In this document: positions 36,252-45,200 of the stretch, piece after piece | Layout of the letters: every line of letters starts with the position of its first letter | Position numbering within the stretch: position 1 is the stretch's first letter | Assembly: GCA_028288485.1 (NCBI GenBank) | Contig: JAQBNO010000057.1 | Span: 27,197 to 91,196, forward strand | DNA length: 64,000 nt | DNA from: Segetibacter sp. | Lineage (GTDB): Bacteria > Bacteroidota > Bacteroidia > Chitinophagales > Chitinophagaceae | Direction: 5' to 3' | Notes under the pieces: model-generated | The model's database searches: none | The model's input: the letters and a program-made list of their open reading frames with translations, nothing else | What the model was told of the DNA's origin: nothing | Program-made: the position numbers and the translations under genes

Positions 36252-36372
36252 TAGCATGAAAAACAAATGTTGAAGCCACAGTAGCACAACCGCTTAATCA
36301 AGGAACAAAGAAAGGAACGGGTGTTTCGTTCCTTTCATGATTTTTCTTTGGTTACTTTCTTTTCATCAAGGA
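36252..36372 (+). repeat. Hairpin repeat shared with 26269-26391
   Basis: It carries the perfect 10-bp inverted repeat GAAAGGAACG (36310-36319) / CGTTCCTTTC (36327-36336) with a 7-nt loop, followed by TTTTTCTTTGGTTACTTTCT. Relative to the 26-kb copy one stem pair changes from A-T to G-C on both sides. Confidence 0.85.
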
Positions 36373-36469
36373 AAAGAAAATGACAAAAAGCCTAATGGTT
36401 ATAAAATGTTGAATTCTATAAAATGTAAGACAGAGAACTTTTGCAAAAAAAGAAAGATGAATAGGAAAA

Positions 36470-36533
36470 CTACAAGTTGCAGTGAGTGACACAACAATGA
36501 CAGATAGAATTACAAATGTTGGTTCCCAAAAAA
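36470..36533 (-). repeat. Dispersed intergenic repeat, GTTGTGTCACTC type
   Basis: Minus strand: TTTTTTGGGAACC, then ATTGTTGTGTCACTCACT and GCAACTTGTAG. It lies directly upstream of dnaE2 and opens a false upstream start at 36482. Confidence 0.7.
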
Positions 36534-36541
36534 GAAACATC

Positions 36542-39500
36542 ATGTACACCGAACTGCAGGTAACCACCAACTTCACCTTTCTGCGGGGAGCCTCTCATGC
36601 CGAAGAATTGGTTGAGCAGGCAGCGGCTTTTGGATATACCGCAATTGCAATAACAGACCGAAACACCCTTGCAGGTATTGTTCGTGCGCATGCTGCAGCA
36701 AAGAAGATAGGAATAAGAATAATTGTTGGTTCCAGGTTGGATTTACTAGATGGACCTGGCTTGTTGGCTTATCCCACCAATAAAGCAGCTTATTCGCAAC
36801 TAAGCAATTTACTAACGTTGGGCAATAGCCGTGCAGAAAAAGGAGAATGTCGCCTATATAAAGCAGATGTTTACAAATATGCCAAAGGAGTAAAATTTGT
36901 TGCCTTACCGCCTGATAAACTAAACGAGGCTTTTGAATTTGAGCCATCTTTTGAAATTGCCTTAAAGGAATACCGGGAAGCTTTTGGAAGTGATTTGTAT
37001 ATCGCCGTTTCCCGTCGCTACCATGGAGATGACAGCAAGTATTTATACCGGCTGCTACAGTTATCAAAAAAATTAAGTATTCCCGTTGTTGCTACAAATG
37101 ATGTACATTATCATACACCTTCACGAAGGCAGTTGCAGGATGTGATGACCTGCATCCGTGAAAAATGTACTATTTATAATGCAGGCTTTCGCTTACATCC
37201 AAATGCTGAACGATACCTGAAACCGGCCGACGAGATGCTTCGACTTTTCAGGCAGTACCCGGAGGCGATTGAGCGGACGCAGGAGTTATCGGAAGCCTGT
37301 AAGTTTTCATTGGATGAATTGAAATATGAATACCCCGAAGAGATAACGAGTGAAGGACGAACGCCTCAACAGGAACTCCTCTTTTTGGCCTGGAAAGGCG
37401 CCAAAGAAAAGTTTGGAGAAGACATCCCTAAAAAAACAAAAGAGGCAATTGATTATGAGCTAGCGTTCATTGAGAAGATGAATTATGCTGCCTATTTTCT
37501 CACAGTTTACGATATCGTTCGCTTTGCCCGCAGCGTGAGTATTCTTTGCCAGGGCCGAGGTTCCGCCGCTAACTCCACCGTTTGTTATTGCCTTGGCATC
37601 ACGTCAGTAAATCCTGAAAAGTTTGATTTGTTGTTTGAGCGGTTTATTTCCGATGCCCGTAATGAACCACCGGATATTGATGTGGATTTTGAGCATGAAC
37701 GCCGGGAAGAAGTGATTCAATACATCTACCAGAAATACGGTCGCGACCGGGCCGCTATCGTGGCCACCGTTACACAACAACATCAAAAAGGAGCGATACG
37801 GGATGTTGGCAAAGCAATGGGTTTATCGGTTGATACGATCAATCGTTTGTCAAGCGCTATATGGGAATTTACCGACGAGTGGTTTGAAGGGAAACGCATT
37901 ACAGAACAAGGGATGAATCCGGGTGACAAACACCTGCAAAAGGTATTGCAACTTACTAAAGAGTTTATGGGTTTTCCCCGCCAGTTAGGTCAACATACCG
38001 GTGGCTTTGTGATTACCAATGGCAAGCTTTCAGACTTGTGCCCAATCATGAATGCGCGGATGGAAAACAGGACCTGCATCGAGTGGAACAAAGATGATAT
38101 TGACGCATTGGGCTTTATGAAAGTTGATGTACTTGCACTGGGTATGCTTACCTGTATTCGTAAAGCCTTCGATCTTGCTAAGGAACATTATGGGCTGAAT
38201 CTCACCCTGGCCAATATCCCCCAGGATGAGCCCGCCGTGTATGAAATGATCTGCCATGCAGATACAATCGGTGTGTTCCAGATTGAGAGCCGCGCACAGC
38301 AAAGTATGTTACCACGGTTAAAGCCACGCTGCTTTTACGACCTGGTGATTGAAGTGGCCATTGTTCGTCCCGGCCCGATACAAGGTGACATGGTGCATCC
38401 GTATTTACGACGACGAAATGGCGAAGAACCTGTTGAATATCCTTCGCCTCAATTGGAAGAGATATTGAAGCGAACCCTGGGAGTGCCATTATTCCAGGAG
38501 CAGGCCATGAAGATTGCGATCGTTGCAGCAGGTTTTTCACCAGCCGAAGCTGATGAGCTGCGACGAAGCATGGCGACATTTAAAGCAAAAGGACTGGTAT
38601 CTAAATTCCAGGGAAAGTTAATTACCGGAATGACTCAACGTGGCTATTCGCTTGAATATGCCCAGCGTGTGTTTAAGCAATTGGAAGGTTTTGGCAGTTA
38701 CGGCTTTCCCGAAAGTCATGCCGCCAGCTTTGCCTTGCTGGTGTATGTTTCTTCGTGGATCAAATGCTATTACCCCGATGTGTTTGCCTGTGCCTTGCTT
38801 AACAGCATGCCTATGGGCTTTTACCAGCCGGCACAAATCGTAATTGATGCGCGCAAACATGGTGTAGAGGTTCGACCTGTCGACATCAATTATTCCTATT
38901 GGGATAATAAACTCGAAGAAAAATCGGGTAATTATTGTGCGCTTCGTCTCGGCTTCAGGCAGGTGAAAGGCATACGCGAAGAAGACATGAAACTACTGGT
39001 ATCGGCAAGAGAAAATAAGTTCAGCAGCATTCACGAACTTCGCACTATCGGCTTAAGTGATGCTGCATTAGAGAGACTGGCTGATGCAGATGCATTCAGG
39101 TCAATTGACCTGGATCGCCGCCAGGCTTTGTGGGAAGTGTCTACAAAAGATAAACCTGTGGCAATGTTTACGGGTCAGCCTTCAGCCGATGAAAAGCAGG
39201 AAAATATATCGCTTCCTCAAATGACCACTGCTGAACATGTGGTGCACGATTATGCTGCAACGGCACTTTCTTTAAAAGCGCATCCCGTAAGCTTTGTACG
39301 TGAAAAGCTGCAACAGTTGCATATTTTGTCAACCAGTCAACTCGCTACTGCAAAGGATGGTCAGCCCGTTAAAGTCGCGGGTCTTGTGTTGGTTCGGCAA
39401 CGCCCGGGCACTGCCGGGGGTATTTGCTTCATGACCATTGAAGATGAAACGGGATTTGCAAACGTTGTCATTTTTCAAAGCCTGTTCGACGAATACCGAA

Positions 39501-39760
39501 AAGAAATTTTACAGTCAAGATTAATCATGGTCGAGGGTCATTTGCAGGTACAAGGCGAAGTCATACATGTAATTGTAAAACGCTGCCATGATTTCTCCAA
39601 ACTGTTACGCAAACTCTCTCCCTCAAACAATGAAACACCACAAGTATTAACGCTTGCTCGTCCTGACGAAAAATCAATCCCACCTGGTTTAAATAAAAGA
39701 AGCCAGGTTCGGGAGAATGCACAGGAGAAGCTTTTTCCGGACGCGAGGAATTTTAGGTGA
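36542..39760 (+). CDS. dnaE2: Error-prone DNA polymerase III alpha, DnaE2/ImuC
   Basis: The catalytic subunit of the ImuA-ImuB-DnaE2 mutasome, 1072 residues from ATG 36542. Domains in order: PHP (about 1-210, start YTELQVTTNFTFLRGASHAEELV), C-family palm with the catalytic PDIDVDF (Asp378, Asp380, Asp382), fingers (FRRS-type DELRRSMATFK, GFGSYGFPESHAASFA), and an OB-fold (about 935-1035, VKVAGLVLVRQRPGTAGG). The start at 36542 matches the family; a start at 36482 would add 20 residues encoded by the repeat. The C-terminal clamp and tau contacts of the replicative DnaE are absent, which marks DnaE2. Confidence 0.96.
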   Translation: MYTELQVTTNFTFLRGASHAEELVEQAAAFGYTAIAITDRNTLAGIVRAHAAAKKIGIRIIVGSRLDLLDGPGLLAYPTNKAAYSQLSNLLTLGNSRAEKGECRLYKADVYKYAKGVKFVALPPDKLNEAFEFEPSFEIALKEYREAFGSDLYIAVSRRYHGDDSKYLYRLLQLSKKLSIPVVATNDVHYHTPSRRQLQDVMTCIREKCTIYNAGFRLHPNAERYLKPADEMLRLFRQYPEAIERTQELSEACKFSLDELKYEYPEEITSEGRTPQQELLFLAWKGAKEKFGEDIPKKTKEAIDYELAFIEKMNYAAYFLTVYDIVRFARSVSILCQGRGSAANSTVCYCLGITSVNPEKFDLLFERFISDARNEPPDIDVDFEHERREEVIQYIYQKYGRDRAAIVATVTQQHQKGAIRDVGKAMGLSVDTINRLSSAIWEFTDEWFEGKRITEQGMNPGDKHLQKVLQLTKEFMGFPRQLGQHTGGFVITNGKLSDLCPIMNARMENRTCIEWNKDDIDALGFMKVDVLALGMLTCIRKAFDLAKEHYGLNLTLANIPQDEPAVYEMICHADTIGVFQIESRAQQSMLPRLKPRCFYDLVIEVAIVRPGPIQGDMVHPYLRRRNGEEPVEYPSPQLEEILKRTLGVPLFQEQAMKIAIVAAGFSPAEADELRRSMATFKAKGLVSKFQGKLITGMTQRGYSLEYAQRVFKQLEGFGSYGFPESHAASFALLVYVSSWIKCYYPDVFACALLNSMPMGFYQPAQIVIDARKHGVEVRPVDINYSYWDNKLEEKSGNYCALRLGFRQVKGIREEDMKLLVSARENKFSSIHELRTIGLSDAALERLADADAFRSIDLDRRQALWEVSTKDKPVAMFTGQPSADEKQENISLPQMTTAEHVVHDYAATALSLKAHPVSFVREKLQQLHILSTSQLATAKDGQPVKVAGLVLVRQRPGTAGGICFMTIEDETGFANVVIFQSLFDEYRKEILQSRLIMVEGHLQVQGEVIHVIVKRCHDFSKLLRKLSPSNNETPQVLTLARPDEKSIPPGLNKRSQVRENAQEKLFPDARNFR

Positions 39761-39770
39761 GGATATTTAT

Positions 39771-39825
39771 GTACTTAGCTGAAGTGCTACTATAAGGCTT
39801 TAGTTGCGTCGCACACTTGTACTGT
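39771..39825 (+). repeat. Dispersed intergenic repeat, GTTGCGTCGCAC type
   Basis: GTACTTAGCTGAAGTGCTAC, then TTTAGTTGCGTCGCACAC and TTGTACTGTTTT. It lies between dnaE2 and the PD-(D/E)XK gene. Confidence 0.8.
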
Positions 39826-39913
39826 TTTGCTTTGAATTGAACTCCCAATTTATATTTTTACTTGCTCTAAATCTTCTTTTTTCCTGATTAGTAACAACAC
39901 CGTTTCTAAATTG

Positions 39914-39921
39914 TAAATTTG
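39914..39921 (+). promoter_or_regulatory. Probable -7 box of the PD-(D/E)XK/PIN operon
   Basis: TAAATTTG matches TAnnTTTG and ends 20 nt before the start codon. No TTTG is found at the expected upstream distance. Confidence 0.45.
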
Positions 39922-39940
39922 TTAAATAAAATTGTAAGGA

Positions 39941-40396
39941 ATGACTCAATATGCAGATATACTAGTCTACAATCGAAACAGGCAACCAGTGGTCATTATT
40001 GAAGCCAAAAGTAAATTTAATACAACAAAAGAATGGGCGGGACAAATGCGACGAAACATGCTTGCCCATAACTTATTGCCCTCTGCACCTTATTTTATAT
40101 TAGCTCTTCCTGATGTTTTTTATTTTTGGGAGGTCAAAAGTTTCAGCTTTGATACGGTAAATCCTACCTTACAAATTGATCCTAAACCATTTCTTGAACC
40201 ATTAGCGAATATTATAAATGTATCATTAGATAGAATTTCCGGTCAAAGATTTGAATTAATCATTGCTACCTGGCTAAATAATGTTCTTGCTTCAACCGAG
40301 GAAGACCTTTTAAGAAATAACCAAACCTGGATAGTTGAAACAGGACTTTTTGAAAAAATTGCTGGTGGTTTTATAAAAGTTGCAGAAGCTGCATAA
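39941..40396 (+). CDS. PD-(D/E)XK nuclease-fold protein
   Basis: A 151-residue protein whose start carries a nuclease-type core: Asp6 in YADILVYNRNRQP, then Glu21 and Lys23 in VVIIEAKSK (D-x14-E-x-K). The stretch EWAGQMRRNMLAHN then PYFILALPDVFYFW also occurs in type I restriction HsdR-N-like proteins and in stand-alone cyanobacterial relatives, as I recall them. An in-frame stop two codons upstream fixes the start. The PIN-domain gene follows 2 bp later. Position between a mutasome and a Wadjet locus suggests defence or DNA maintenance. The real function is unknown. Confidence 0.75.
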   Translation: MTQYADILVYNRNRQPVVIIEAKSKFNTTKEWAGQMRRNMLAHNLLPSAPYFILALPDVFYFWEVKSFSFDTVNPTLQIDPKPFLEPLANIINVSLDRISGQRFELIIATWLNNVLASTEEDLLRNNQTWIVETGLFEKIAGGFIKVAEAA

Positions 40397-40398
40397 TT

Positions 40399-41007
40399 AT
40401 GATTGTGTATGTTGAATCTAACTTTGTTCTGGAAATTGCACTTCGACAAGAGCAACTTGAAAGTTGCAATTCTATCATTCAATTAGCTGAAGAAAGTAAG
40501 CTGCAACTGGTTTTACCTGCATATAGCCTGGTCGAGCCTTATGAAGTAATAAGGCGTCATGCTATTCAAAGAAAGAAGTTTTCAAATGAACTGAAGAATG
40601 AGTTGCAGCAGATTCTAAGATCAGAATCCTACAAAGAGGAAACAGTAACTATTTTAAAAGTCGGAGATCTTCTTTTAAAGAGTGGTGAAGATGCGAAACA
40701 ACAACTGGAGGAAATGATATTACGACTAATAAAAGCTTCAATGACCATTCCACTCACCGCAGATATTATTACTAATGCAATCGAGTTTCAGGTAAAAAAT
40801 ACATTCTCTCCTCAAGACTCTTTGGTTTATGCTTCAGTTATCAGTCATCTTAAGTCTGCACCTAATGAAGAAAAGTGTTTTCTGAACAGAAACTCGAAAG
40901 ATTTTGATGACCCGGAAATAGTAAAGGAGTTAGATCGTTATGGCTGTAAAATAATGTTTCAATTCACTCATGCCTTTGATTTCCTAAAAAATAAATTATC
41001 CAAATAA
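40399..41007 (+). CDS. PIN-domain ribonuclease-like protein
   Basis: The 202 residues show a PIN fold: strand MIVYVESNFVLEIAL, Glu46 in SLVEPYEVI, Asp140 in SPQDSLVYASVISHL, and FLNRNSKDFDDPEI with Asp168 near the C-terminus. The first acidic residue is Glu6 instead of the usual Asp. PIN proteins cut RNA with Mg2+ and are often toxins. No small antitoxin is encoded beside it; its partner is the PD-(D/E)XK protein 2 bp upstream. The insert of helical residues 55-115 makes it longer than VapC toxins (about 130-140). Confidence 0.78.
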   Translation: MIVYVESNFVLEIALRQEQLESCNSIIQLAEESKLQLVLPAYSLVEPYEVIRRHAIQRKKFSNELKNELQQILRSESYKEETVTILKVGDLLLKSGEDAKQQLEEMILRLIKASMTIPLTADIITNAIEFQVKNTFSPQDSLVYASVISHLKSAPNEEKCFLNRNSKDFDDPEIVKELDRYGCKIMFQFTHAFDFLKNKLSK

Positions 41008-41073
41008 GTCTTCATTCTACTTGAGTTAGATCGTACTAAAAAAGTGGCCGTTTTGTTTAAGGTTTTCCAACCG

Positions 41074-41136
41074 AAAGATGGTCAACCTGTAAAAGTGGCG
41101 GGTCTTGTATTGGTACGGCAACGACCTGGTACTGCA
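41074..41136 (+). pseudogene. Fragment of a second dnaE2 gene (OB-fold region)
   Basis: Twenty-one codons encode KDGQPVKVAGLVLVRQRPGT and Ala, identical in protein to the intact dnaE2 at 39354-39416. The DNA differs at 11 of 63 positions, all of them third codon positions. It has no start codon and the sequence on either side does not continue the match. It is therefore a remnant of another dnaE2, not a recent copy of the neighbour. Confidence 0.85.
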
Positions 41137-41232
41137 CGCAAAATAGCATTTTTACTGCGGTTAGAAGAGGAGGTGAAATCCTATCTTTCTAACTTTTAGC
41201 GCCATAGTTTATTACCTCACTCTGCAGGCAAT

Positions 41233-42108
41233 TCAAGGTGTCGTACAATCGCCGGTCGGTATCTCTTTAATCAAAATCTCCTGCTCAAGGCCTTTTTTAT
41301 ATTTATCCAGCAAGGCTGTTAAACGAAGAAGTTCCGGCTCCGGCAAAGGGTTATTCGTATGCTGTTGTTGCTTGTTGTAAAGATCCCGGTTGCCGTAGTT
41401 GTCTAACAACATTTCAATATTAGGCGGGACAAAGAAAGAAGCCTTATTTCCTAAATGTTGCTTATACTCATTAAGATAAATACGGATCCCCGCAAAATCA
41501 AAATCCCCAAAATGCAGGTAGCGATTAGGAACGGAAATGAGCCATTTTACCAGGTCGTTACTTTGAGGATACCGGCTAACAAATAAAGGCTGAACGCCTT
41601 GAAAAAGATACTGTTGCCTGTTGATATATTTGAAGTTCTCCGGGTTCTCCACACCCACAATAGTAACAGCAGCGGAAACCTCAAAACTTTCATAATCGCT
41701 TATGAAAGTATATGAACCTTCAACAGGATGAATGATGAAGGGTTTGCCGTGAAGACTTGCATTAATATCCGCGTAAGCATTTACCAAAAAACCTTTAAAT
41801 GTTCTTATAGATTTCAATTTTGAATTGCTTCCAATTGCTACGGAACCTGCTCTTGTTAATCCTGCGTCATTAAACTTATCGGCATAATCCTGCAAATCAT
41901 TTATACCAAAATGGTTTTTAATGTAAGCATGCATTGAAGCAGCATTGCTAATAAAAAGTAAAGCTTTTGTTTTACCGGTTTGTTGTTTTTGGATGACCCC
42001 ATCTTCCAGCATTTTTGTTACTACAGCATGTTGCAAAGTGGAAGCGGGTAATTGCTCGCCCTGCAACAGTTGTAGCAGCTTATTTACTATGCCGATTGGT
42101 AGTTTCAT
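41233..42108 (-). CDS. jetD: JetD, Toprim nuclease of the Wadjet system
   Basis: JetD cuts closed circular DNA after the JetABC condensin has extruded it. The 291 residues have a winged-helix-like N-terminal part (about 1-70) and a Toprim/TopoVI-A-type core: Glu154 in VGVENPENF and the DxD pair Asp202/Asp204 in LHFGDFDFAGIRIY. This set matches the metal site of JetD (DUF2220-related). It is the last gene of the jet cluster, 164 bp after jetC; the gap holds a repeat-like sequence. Confidence 0.85.
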   Translation of the reverse strand: MKLPIGIVNKLLQLLQGEQLPASTLQHAVVTKMLEDGVIQKQQTGKTKALLFISNAASMHAYIKNHFGINDLQDYADKFNDAGLTRAGSVAIGSNSKLKSIRTFKGFLVNAYADINASLHGKPFIIHPVEGSYTFISDYESFEVSAAVTIVGVENPENFKYINRQQYLFQGVQPLFVSRYPQSNDLVKWLISVPNRYLHFGDFDFAGIRIYLNEYKQHLGNKASFFVPPNIEMLLDNYGNRDLYNKQQQHTNNPLPEPELLRLTALLDKYKKGLEQEILIKEIPTGDCTTP

Positions 42109-42272
42109 TAGCTAATAAAATTAAGGAAATAGAAGACGGATGAAACGGGTGGAATAAATAAAGCACGGATTTTTTTATCCCACTCTTTGCGTCCTTCGAA
42201 ACCATTGCTCACTTTGCGCGAAAAATCCCTTTAATCCTTCCTACCAGTGTCATCGGTGTGCCTTGCTACTCC

Positions 42273-45200
42273 TCAAACGCTGGCATGATTGGTTATAATA
42301 CGTTTGATTCGTGTGTAGCGCCCGGCATCTTTTTCAAGCTTATAGATGTGCTTGTAGTCAAGAGCATTTGTTTCAGTTGGTGAACCGTTGATCAGGTTGA
42401 TGTTGCGGTCGTTGGCGAATTGCAAGATGCCTTTTACGTTGTTTGGATGCAGTTTGCCAATCTCGTCCATCATACAATGTAACCTGAAATCTTTGAAGCG
42501 TTTTGATGCGCCTTCTTTAAACACATTCAGCAGCATGATGTTGATCATCGCCTTTACCAGCACATCTGTTCCTTCACTACCTACGTTAGCCAGTTTTTCA
42601 ACCCAGCCACTATCGTTCTGATTTTCTTCAATCCTGAACTTTAATTCGAAAGTATCAGATAAGGTGATTGATTCTTTTTTTGACTCGCTGATTGCTTTTC
42701 CGAATTGCTTTAATAATTCAACTGCTTTTTTGTTATTCGTGTCCCTGTCAACTGAAGAAAACAGATCTAATGCACCAATTGAATAACCGTTGTCCCTGTT
42801 GTATGCCTGGATCTGTAACAATAACTGAACAATTTTATTTGCACTTTCATCCAGTCGCAGTTCAATTTTTTGTATCGCCAGTACAAAGTTCTTCGTGTCG
42901 AAATCTTTATTGATTTCATTGATCACCTTTTGAATTTCTCCGCCTTTTGACATTAGTATGTCGGTTTGTTTGCCTACAGAATTAATTATGGTGGCAAAAC
43001 GTTCGTTCACCCTTTTTTCAAACTCTTCTATCTTACTGTTGTTGATAAACTCGTTGAGCTGCTCTGCAAACTCCAGGTATTCATCCCTGTCAGAAACAGT
43101 TGTTCGAAACTGGAAAATATTGTTCTGGGAAAAGTTACCGAGAAATTTGTTCGCTGCTTCTTTTAAATCATCTAACCTTCTGATTGATGTGTAGTAAGCC
43201 TTGTTAATCTCATCGATCAAGGTCTTGCAACGCTTATCGGTTCTATACAATTCCTTTTCTTCTTTATAAACACCATCAATACCTGCATAGGCATCAGTAA
43301 CACTAAAGGCTGCAAATGCTTCAGCGTCTTCTTCTGCCTGCATCAATTGTTGCTTCAGGTCTTCTATTGCAGACTGAACATTGTCATTATCGATCTGTAG
43401 TTGTTGCTTATTCGTTTTGTGTTTTTGCTCATCGGTTTCATACTGTTGTTCAAGCAAGGCTTTGCGTGTTTTAAAATCATCTATTTTGTCTATTAATTCA
43501 CGCTTGTCTTTTTTGTATTCTGCAACAACATCCCTGTTTTTTTCAATAAACTCAAGTTCTGTTTTAATCGTCTGAATCCTTTCTTCTATAGACGCTATCT
43601 TTTTTGTGTCTGCACCTTTGCCGGCTAGCTCTTCATCACGTCTTGCTACTAATTCATCTTTTTGAACGCTGTATTGCTGCTGAAAATTTTTAATAGCTGC
43701 ATCAATATTCTTCAACGCTTCTTTCTCTTCCTTTTCGAGCGCAGAAAGCCTTTTGTCAAATTCTCTTTCTTTTGATTTTATCTGCTTTTGCAGCTCTTCT
43801 TTCACCTCTGCAAACTGTTGTTGTGCCTGCAACAATCGTTCATTCAATTCAGCTATCATTGCATCTGCTTGTGATAATGCGCTGCGTTTTTCGTCCGCAG
43901 CTTTTACCACCAGGTCTTTCTGGCGCAACAACGTATGTTGTAACTGCGTACTATCTTGTTCAAGCCGGTATTGTTGCTCTGCAATCGATTCTTTGGCTTC
44001 TCTTAATTGCGGCTGGTATTTCTTGCGTAGTTTTTCTAACTGCTCTGCCTGGTTGTTAACCTGCTCATTTAATTGCTGTTGAAGCTGGACGCACTTCTCT
44101 TGCAGCGCCGATTTTTCTGTTTCGTATTCTGCAATGGTTTTTACTTTCAATTGTACATCGTTCAACTGCAACGAAATGCCGTAAAAGGTAGCAGCATCTT
44201 TACTGACTAACTGCGGTGCTAAATCATTATCAAATAAAACCGAATCGGTTATCACTTTACCAATGGTTCTTTCCCAGCCGGGCTTGTTGCGGTTTAACCA
44301 GCCATAAAGGGCCTCTTCGCTATTTTGCAACTTTGCATCAATTGCATACATCTCTTGTTGAAGCCTTTCAAGGTGCTCGGTTATTTTTTCGGATTGCCTG
44401 CTAATGTTTTGTTTGATAGAAGTTTCATCCAGCTCCCATTGCTTTTGTAAAGTTTCCTGGCGGTTCTTATAATGTGTTATCGATTGTTCAGCCTGTTGAA
44501 TTGAAAGCCTTAAGTCATTGATTGTTTGAACCGCTTCTGATAATTCTGCTTCAAAAAAACGCTGGTGCTTAACTGCCTCTTTTTTCAGTTGTTCGTGTTG
44601 TAGTATTTGCGTTTGCTGATTTACTGCTTCCAATGCCTGCTCTACCGCCTGCTGATTACTTTCACGAATATTTTCTATTGAATGCTGCAATGCTTTGCGA
44701 AGATTTTTTTCTTCGTCCATTGCATTGTTCTTTCTTAGCAGCTTATCGTTTTCTTTTGATTGTACAAACGCCCTTGCATCATTTTCTAATTCGCTTAATA
44801 ACGCATTATACTTATGAGACAACTCGCTAAACTGCGAGGTCAATAAACTAAGTTGCTTATGCAGGCTCTTTAATTCATTTTCCTGGTCTTTCTTCGTATT
44901 GATCCGTTCAATCAGTTCATCTATTTTAAGCCTCGAGTAATAATCTGTTTTCTCTTTGGCTTTCTTTAAATCGCTGTCGAGTACGCTTATTTCACCCCGT
45001 GTCTTTTCAGCTTTATTTCTAAATCTTACTTCAGCGTTTTCAATTTTTTGTTGAATGGATTCCTTTTCTGCTATCGCTTTTTCTTTCCTGTCGTTCAGCT
45101 TTGGAATTGTTCTTTGCACCTGTGCTATTGCCCACGATAGTTGAGCGCACAACTGGTTTTTATCTTTCTCCAGGTGCCGAATGGCCAAATGATACTTGAC

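Larger units (their letters stand above)
35983..36541. other. Gap between imuB and dnaE2
   Basis: These two genes normally sit side by side. Here 559 bp intervene, holding a hairpin repeat (36252-36372) and a dispersed repeat (36470-36533). No gene is seen. Confidence 0.7.

Noticed and set aside
36482..36541. Upstream start of dnaE2
   Set aside because: The 20 extra residues derive from a repeat (GTGAGTGACACAAC), and the family begins at MYTELQVTTNF.
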